The notes below the pieces were generated by a model. That model saw only the letters and a program-made list of their open reading frames with translations, did no database searches and was not told where the DNA came from. The position numbers were made by a program, and so were the translations under genes. Positions 60,429 to 64,000 of a stretch of 64,000 nucleotides of DNA are shown here, one piece after another. The stretch is taken from assembly GCF_900107255.1 (NCBI RefSeq), contig NZ_FNPH01000001.1:1-64000 (forward strand), read 5' to 3'. Within the stretch, counting starts at the first letter, position 1. Each line of letters opens with the position of its first letter. This DNA is from Micromonospora pattaloongensis (lineage in GTDB: Bacteria; Actinomycetota; Actinomycetes; Mycobacteriales; Micromonosporaceae).

Positions 60429-61988
60429 TCAGTACGCGCCGCGGCGCCGGATGACCGCGCCGAAGGTCTTCCACAGGATGGTGAGGTCGGCGGCGAGCGA
60501 CCAGTTCTCGACGTAGTAGAGGTCGAGCCGGATGCCGTCCTCCCAGGACAGGTCCGACCGCCCGCTGACCTGCCAGAGCCCGGTCATCCCCGGCTTCACC
60601 AGCAGCCGCCGCGCGACGTCGCCGTCGTAGCGCGCGACCTCGGCGGGCAGCGGCGGGCGCGGCCCGACAAGGCTCATGTCGCCGAAGAACACGTTGGCCA
60701 GCTGCGGCAGCTCGTCCAGCGACCACTTCCGGAGAAACCGGCCGACCCGGGTGACCCGCGGGTCGCGGCGCATCTTGAACATCAGACCGTCGGTCTCGTT
60801 CTGCCCGGCGAGCGTGCCGAGCAGCTCGTCGGCGTTGACCACCATGGTGCGGAACTTGTAGACGTGGAACTCGCGTCCGCCCCGACCGACCCGGATCTGC
60901 CGGAACAGCACCGGGCCGCGGGTATCCAGCTTGACGGCGAGCGCGATGACGGCCATCACCGGCAGGGCCAGGGTGAGCGCCAGCAGCGACAGCGCGCGGT
61001 CGACGAGACCCTTGACGAGCTTGCGCGCGCCGCGGAACTCGGGCGCCTCGACGTGGATGAGCGGCAGCCCGGCGACCGGCTGCATGTGGATCCGCGGGCC
61101 GGCGACGTCGGTCAGCGCCGGCGCGAGCACCAGGTCGATGCCGGTCCCCTCGAGCTGCCAGCCGAGGCGGCGCAGCCGGGCGGCGGTCAGCTCGCTGGAG
61201 GCGGTCACCGCGACGGTGTCGGCGCCCGCCGCCACGGCGGAGCCGACGATGTTGCGGAACGAGCCGGTGACGGGCACGTCGCCGAGCATCTGCGGCACCG
61301 GGGCGAGCAGCACGTCGGGGATGCAGGTGCCGACCACCCGGTAGCCGGCGTACGGTTCCCGGCGCAGCGTGTGCACCAGTTCGAGCACGTGCGGGGTGTC
61401 GCCGACGACCAGCACGCGGCGGAACCAGCCGGTGCCGTGGCGCCGGGCCCGGTGCAGCCGCTTGCGCGCGGCGAACCGCGCCCCGATCAAACCGACCGTG
61501 CCGACGGCGAAGGTGATGCCGAGAAAGCCCCGGGAGACCCCGACGTCGGCGATGTAGCCGGCGATGGCGACCGCGCCGGCGACCCGCAGGCTGGCCGTGC
61601 CGACCCGCCGGTACTCGTCGGCGCCGTAGCCGAGAACCCGGTCGTCGTAGCAGCGCATCAGCCGCAGCGAGAGCAGCCACGCGAGCACCAGCGCGGGGAC
61701 GACCAGCAGGTAGGAGATCTCGGCGCCGGACGGTTGGGCGCCGCGGAACCGGGCGAGGTAGCCGCCGAGCACGGCGAGCAGCAGCACGGCCGCGTCCAGC
61801 ACGACCATGCTCCGGACGTAGTTCCGTTCCCGGGCCTGCCGGGTCGCGGTGGGCGCCTCGGCGGCGACGTGCGGAGCCGTCACCACCGGGCCGAGGAGTG
61901 TCCCCGACGTCACTAGCCCTCCCCCAGCTCCGTCGTCCCGCCGAGCGCCGCGCACCTGCGTGCGCGGTACCACTTCGGCGATCTTCAC
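60429..61988 (-). CDS. polyprenyl glycosylphosphotransferase for exopolysaccharide synthesis, 519 aa
   Basis: Initiating sugar-phosphate transferase: four to five N-terminal helices, a cytosolic CoA-binding-like domain ([20 protein letters not shown]), a membrane hairpin and the C-terminal Bac_transf catalytic domain with [32 protein letters not shown] and LVGPRPPLP. It transfers a hexose 1-phosphate to undecaprenyl phosphate at the start of polysaccharide assembly. The start GTG at 61988 is the furthest upstream; others inside are possible. The rest of an exopolysaccharide cluster probably lies outside the window. Confidence 0.88.
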   Translation of the reverse strand: MKIAEVVPRTQVRGARRDDGAGGGLVTSGTLLGPVVTAPHVAAEAPTATRQARERNYVRSMVVLDAAVLLLAVLGGYLARFRGAQPSGAEISYLLVVPALVLAWLLSLRLMRCYDDRVLGYGADEYRRVGTASLRVAGAVAIAGYIADVGVSRGFLGITFAVGTVGLIGARFAARKRLHRARRHGTGWFRRVLVVGDTPHVLELVHTLRREPYAGYRVVGTCIPDVLLAPVPQMLGDVPVTGSFRNIVGSAVAAGADTVAVTASSELTAARLRRLGWQLEGTGIDLVLAPALTDVAGPRIHMQPVAGLPLIHVEAPEFRGARKLVKGLVDRALSLLALTLALPVMAVIALAVKLDTRGPVLFRQIRVGRGGREFHVYKFRTMVVNADELLGTLAGQNETDGLMFKMRRDPRVTRVGRFLRKWSLDELPQLANVFFGDMSLVGPRPPLPAEVARYDGDVARRLLVKPGMTGLWQVSGRSDLSWEDGIRLDLYYVENWSLAADLTILWKTFGAVIRRRGAY

Positions 61989-62071
61989 TCATGCCATCAC
62001 GGAACCGCCGGTTGCGACAGATTCCCGTCACTTCGGGGTGACAAGCGGAGCGGAGAATTACACGGAACGCA

Positions 62072-62113
62072 ACGACAAACGGACGGGCCGTGACCGACCC
62101 GTCCGTTTGTCGT
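62072..62113 (-). terminator. terminator hairpin after the VWA gene
   Basis: ACGACAAACGGACGGG (62072-62087) pairs perfectly with 62098-62113 around a 10-nt loop, 16 nt past the VWA gene stop on the minus strand. No T run follows. Confidence 0.75.
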
Positions 62114-62128
62114 GCCCATGACCGCTGG

Positions 62129-63907
62129 TTACTTGGCCGGTGCCGGCCGCCGCGCGATCGCGTTCAGGAAGATGTCACCGATCTTCGTCGGGTCCTCCGC
62201 GACGAACGCACCGCCGCCGGTGGCCTTCACGATGGACTCCAGCTCGGCCTTGTTGACCTCGTTGCCGATGCCGATCATGATCACCTGGATCGGGCGCTTC
62301 GGGTCCTTGATCCGCTTCAGCTCGGCGAGCAGCCTGGCCTGGGTGAGGCCAGCCGGGTTCTCGTTCTTGCCGTCGGTCATCACCACGATCGAGTTGACCC
62401 GGCCCGCCTGCCAGCCCTCCTGCGTCGTCTTGTACGCCGCGAGGACCGAGTCGTAGAGACCCGTGCTGCCGTTGCGCTTCGGCTTGATCGAGGCAAGGTT
62501 CGCCGTCAGGGAGCTGCGCTGGGCGGTCAGCGGCCCGATCGCCGCCAACTCCCTGTACGGCTTGCTGCCGTCGAGTTCGGTCGAGAAGATCCAGAGACCG
62601 ACGGCCCAGGAGTCGTCGAAGAGGGCCAGGCCACGCTGGGCCGCGTTGAGCGTCACCGCCATCCGGGTCGCGCCGCCGGCCGTCGGCACCGGCGTCTCCA
62701 TCGAGCCGGAGACGTCGAGCACGGCGAGCATCCGGCCCGGCAGGGTGACCGCGGTCCAGGCCGAGATCGCCCGGTCGACGCTGGCCGGGTCCAGCCCACC
62801 CGCGGCCTTGCCGCCGGCGTCCGGCGAAGCGGCCGGGGCGGACGTGCCGGCCGGGCTGGGCGCGCCCGGCGGCGCCGAGAAACCGGCGCCCCAGGTGCCG
62901 TCGGGGGCGCGCAGCCCCCGCTCTCCCAGCCGGTTGCGGAAGGCACCGGTGCCGAGCACCTCGAAGAGCCCCTGCGCCGCGCCGGCCTTGGCCGGGTCGG
63001 TGCCGGGCATGACCGCGAACGGGTAGTCGAGCGACGGCGGTGCCGGCTCGAGGTAGAGCGCGGCCAGCGGGATCGGCGGCTTCGCCTTGTTGTACTCGAT
63101 CACGTCCTCTTCGGACAGCGGCGCGGCGCTGAGCGCGGAGGCGACCGCGGCGGCATCCGAGGAGCGCGGGAAGCGCGCGATGAGATCCTCGCGCAGCGCG
63201 GACTTACCGGTGGCGAGCGCCCGCAGCGCAGCCGTGCTCGCCTTCCCCACGGCCTCGGGGTTGCCGGCCTGCTGGGCGGCCGCGCTCAGCGCGAGCAGTC
63301 CGGAGAGGCCGGCCGCGTCGCGGCTCGGCTCGACGATGCCGGTGCGCAGGCTGGTGCCCTGCGTCACCTGGGTGAGCAGGTCCTTCCAACCCAACTGCTT
63401 GTTGGGCCAGCCCAGCGTGCCGGCGACCGGCTCGGGCATCGCGACCACCACGGGGCTGCGCGCGACGGAGCCGCCGTTGCTCGGGGCGAAGCCCGAGGCG
63501 GCCAGGCTCAGCCGGGCGAGCCAGGTCGTCGAGTCCGGGATCCACACGTCGGGCGCGACGGCGGTGCCGCTCGCCTGACCGACGCCCGCGAGCGCGATGC
63601 CATGCTGACCGGCCACCACGGCGGCGACGTCAACCGGGTCGCTCGCGGCCACCTGCACCGCGACGCAGACGCCGTCGACGGCTCCACCGTCGGCGCTCCA
63701 CTGCGTGGCGGCGGCCTGGACGGCGGGCGCGATCTCCGGCGCGGCGGCCACGGTCAGCGGTAACTGACCCTCGCAGCTCGGCCCGGCGAGTTGCCGGTAC
63801 CCGAACCACCCTCCTACCAACACGACAACAAGCGCCATCGCTGCTGCGATGGCGCCCATTCCCCCGAACCGACTACGTATGCGATGGCGGCCTGACACGG
63901 CACCCAT
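62129..63907 (-). CDS. substrate-binding-like plus VWA domain protein, 592 aa
   Basis: N-terminal membrane anchor (AIAAAMALVVVLVGGWFGYR). A type 2 solute-binding-like domain spans about 45-350 (LPLTVAAAPEIAPAVQAAAT, LGWKDLLTQVTQG), followed by a Pro/Ala/Ser-rich linker. The C-terminal von Willebrand factor A domain (about 400-585) has a MIDAS metal site, LAVLDVSGSMET. It is a surface-anchored protein probably involved in ligand or protein contacts. Such fusions are a recognised actinobacterial family of unknown role, upstream of the glycosylphosphotransferase on the same strand. Confidence 0.85.
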   Translation of the reverse strand: MGAVSGRHRIRSRFGGMGAIAAAMALVVVLVGGWFGYRQLAGPSCEGQLPLTVAAAPEIAPAVQAAATQWSADGGAVDGVCVAVQVAASDPVDVAAVVAGQHGIALAGVGQASGTAVAPDVWIPDSTTWLARLSLAASGFAPSNGGSVARSPVVVAMPEPVAGTLGWPNKQLGWKDLLTQVTQGTSLRTGIVEPSRDAAGLSGLLALSAAAQQAGNPEAVGKASTAALRALATGKSALREDLIARFPRSSDAAAVASALSAAPLSEEDVIEYNKAKPPIPLAALYLEPAPPSLDYPFAVMPGTDPAKAGAAQGLFEVLGTGAFRNRLGERGLRAPDGTWGAGFSAPPGAPSPAGTSAPAASPDAGGKAAGGLDPASVDRAISAWTAVTLPGRMLAVLDVSGSMETPVPTAGGATRMAVTLNAAQRGLALFDDSWAVGLWIFSTELDGSKPYRELAAIGPLTAQRSSLTANLASIKPKRNGSTGLYDSVLAAYKTTQEGWQAGRVNSIVVMTDGKNENPAGLTQARLLAELKRIKDPKRPIQVIMIGIGNEVNKAELESIVKATGGGAFVAEDPTKIGDIFLNAIARRPAPAK

Positions 63908-63969
63908 GATGCGGATTCGGAGGCCGGACTGCCAGGTACGTTCGGACGAAAGTTACGTAGGAGAAACAC

Positions 63970-64000
63970 TTGATCTGGATTTGGCTACAGATTGTGACCC
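63970..64000 (+). CDS. possible start of a membrane protein gene (cut by window edge)
   Basis: A TTG at 63970 is preceded by AGGAG at good spacing and opens LIWIWLQIVT, a hydrophobic Trp-rich start. Only ten codons are visible before the edge. It diverges from the VWA gene over about 60 nt. Weak evidence: no family can be named. Confidence 0.3.
   Translation, partial: MIWIWLQIVT

Overview
The window is a high-GC (well over 70% by eye) actinobacterial chromosome segment. Several features point to the Micromonosporaceae: two Scr1-type XRE regulator/DUF397 modules, many GTG starts, GTGA/ATGA start-stop overlaps, coenzyme F420-type enzymes and an NlpC/P60 gene behind a c-di-AMP riboswitch. No integrase, transposase, phage gene, CRISPR array, tRNA or rRNA was seen, so this looks like stable chromosome, not a mobile island. 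Family assignments rest on reading the translated sequence; no database search was run.

Layout. 1-6.5 kb: start of etfB (minus strand, running off the left edge), a GNAT acetyltransferase, two DUF202 membrane proteins, an IlvG-like ThDP enzyme, and the first XRE/DUF397 module with two small Cys/Trp proteins diverging from it, followed by a cluster of inverted and direct repeats. 6.5-15 kb: enoyl-CoA hydratase, ribokinase, an ABC ATPase, a secreted amidase, a ROK regulator and a NagZ-like GH3 enzyme. 15-27 kb: TetR regulator, membrane glycosyltransferase, truncated haemoglobin, F420-type reductase, NDH-2, CBS protein, pobA with a divergent IclR regulator, asd and a paired M16 peptidase operon. 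27-31 kb: a class I DAHP synthase behind an aromatic-codon attenuator, a MEDS/HATPase-STAS pair, and two near-identical 171-nt intergenic units that each end in an intrinsic terminator. 31-39 kb: small conserved actinobacterial proteins, the second XRE/DUF397 module, an orphan terminator-ended transcript candidate, a c-di-AMP riboswitch with its NlpC/P60 endopeptidase, and a group 2 sigma factor. 39.7-46 kb: rpiR-murQ, SDR and epimerase genes, a thymidylate-kinase-like gene and a four-gene coupled cluster. 46-53 kb: an alpha-glucoside locus (solute-binding protein, two permeases, LacI regulator, GH13 glucosidase). 53-59 kb: MFS carrier, xylB, xylA and divergent xylR. 59-64 kb: SpoIIE phosphatase, polyprenyl glycosylphosphotransferase and a von Willebrand A lipoprotein-like gene.

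How the genes fit together. There are two sugar-catabolic modules (alpha-glucosides and xylose), each with its own repressor and a visible operator-like site. Wall turnover is represented by the secreted amidase, the c-di-AMP-controlled NlpC/P60 enzyme, the cytosolic NagZ-like GH3 enzyme and MurQ. Most of the novelty is in non-coding DNA: the aroF attenuator, the duplicated terminator-ended units, a family of TGATCA-containing intergenic palindromes, and a glucosidase gene whose only credible start codon is CTG.
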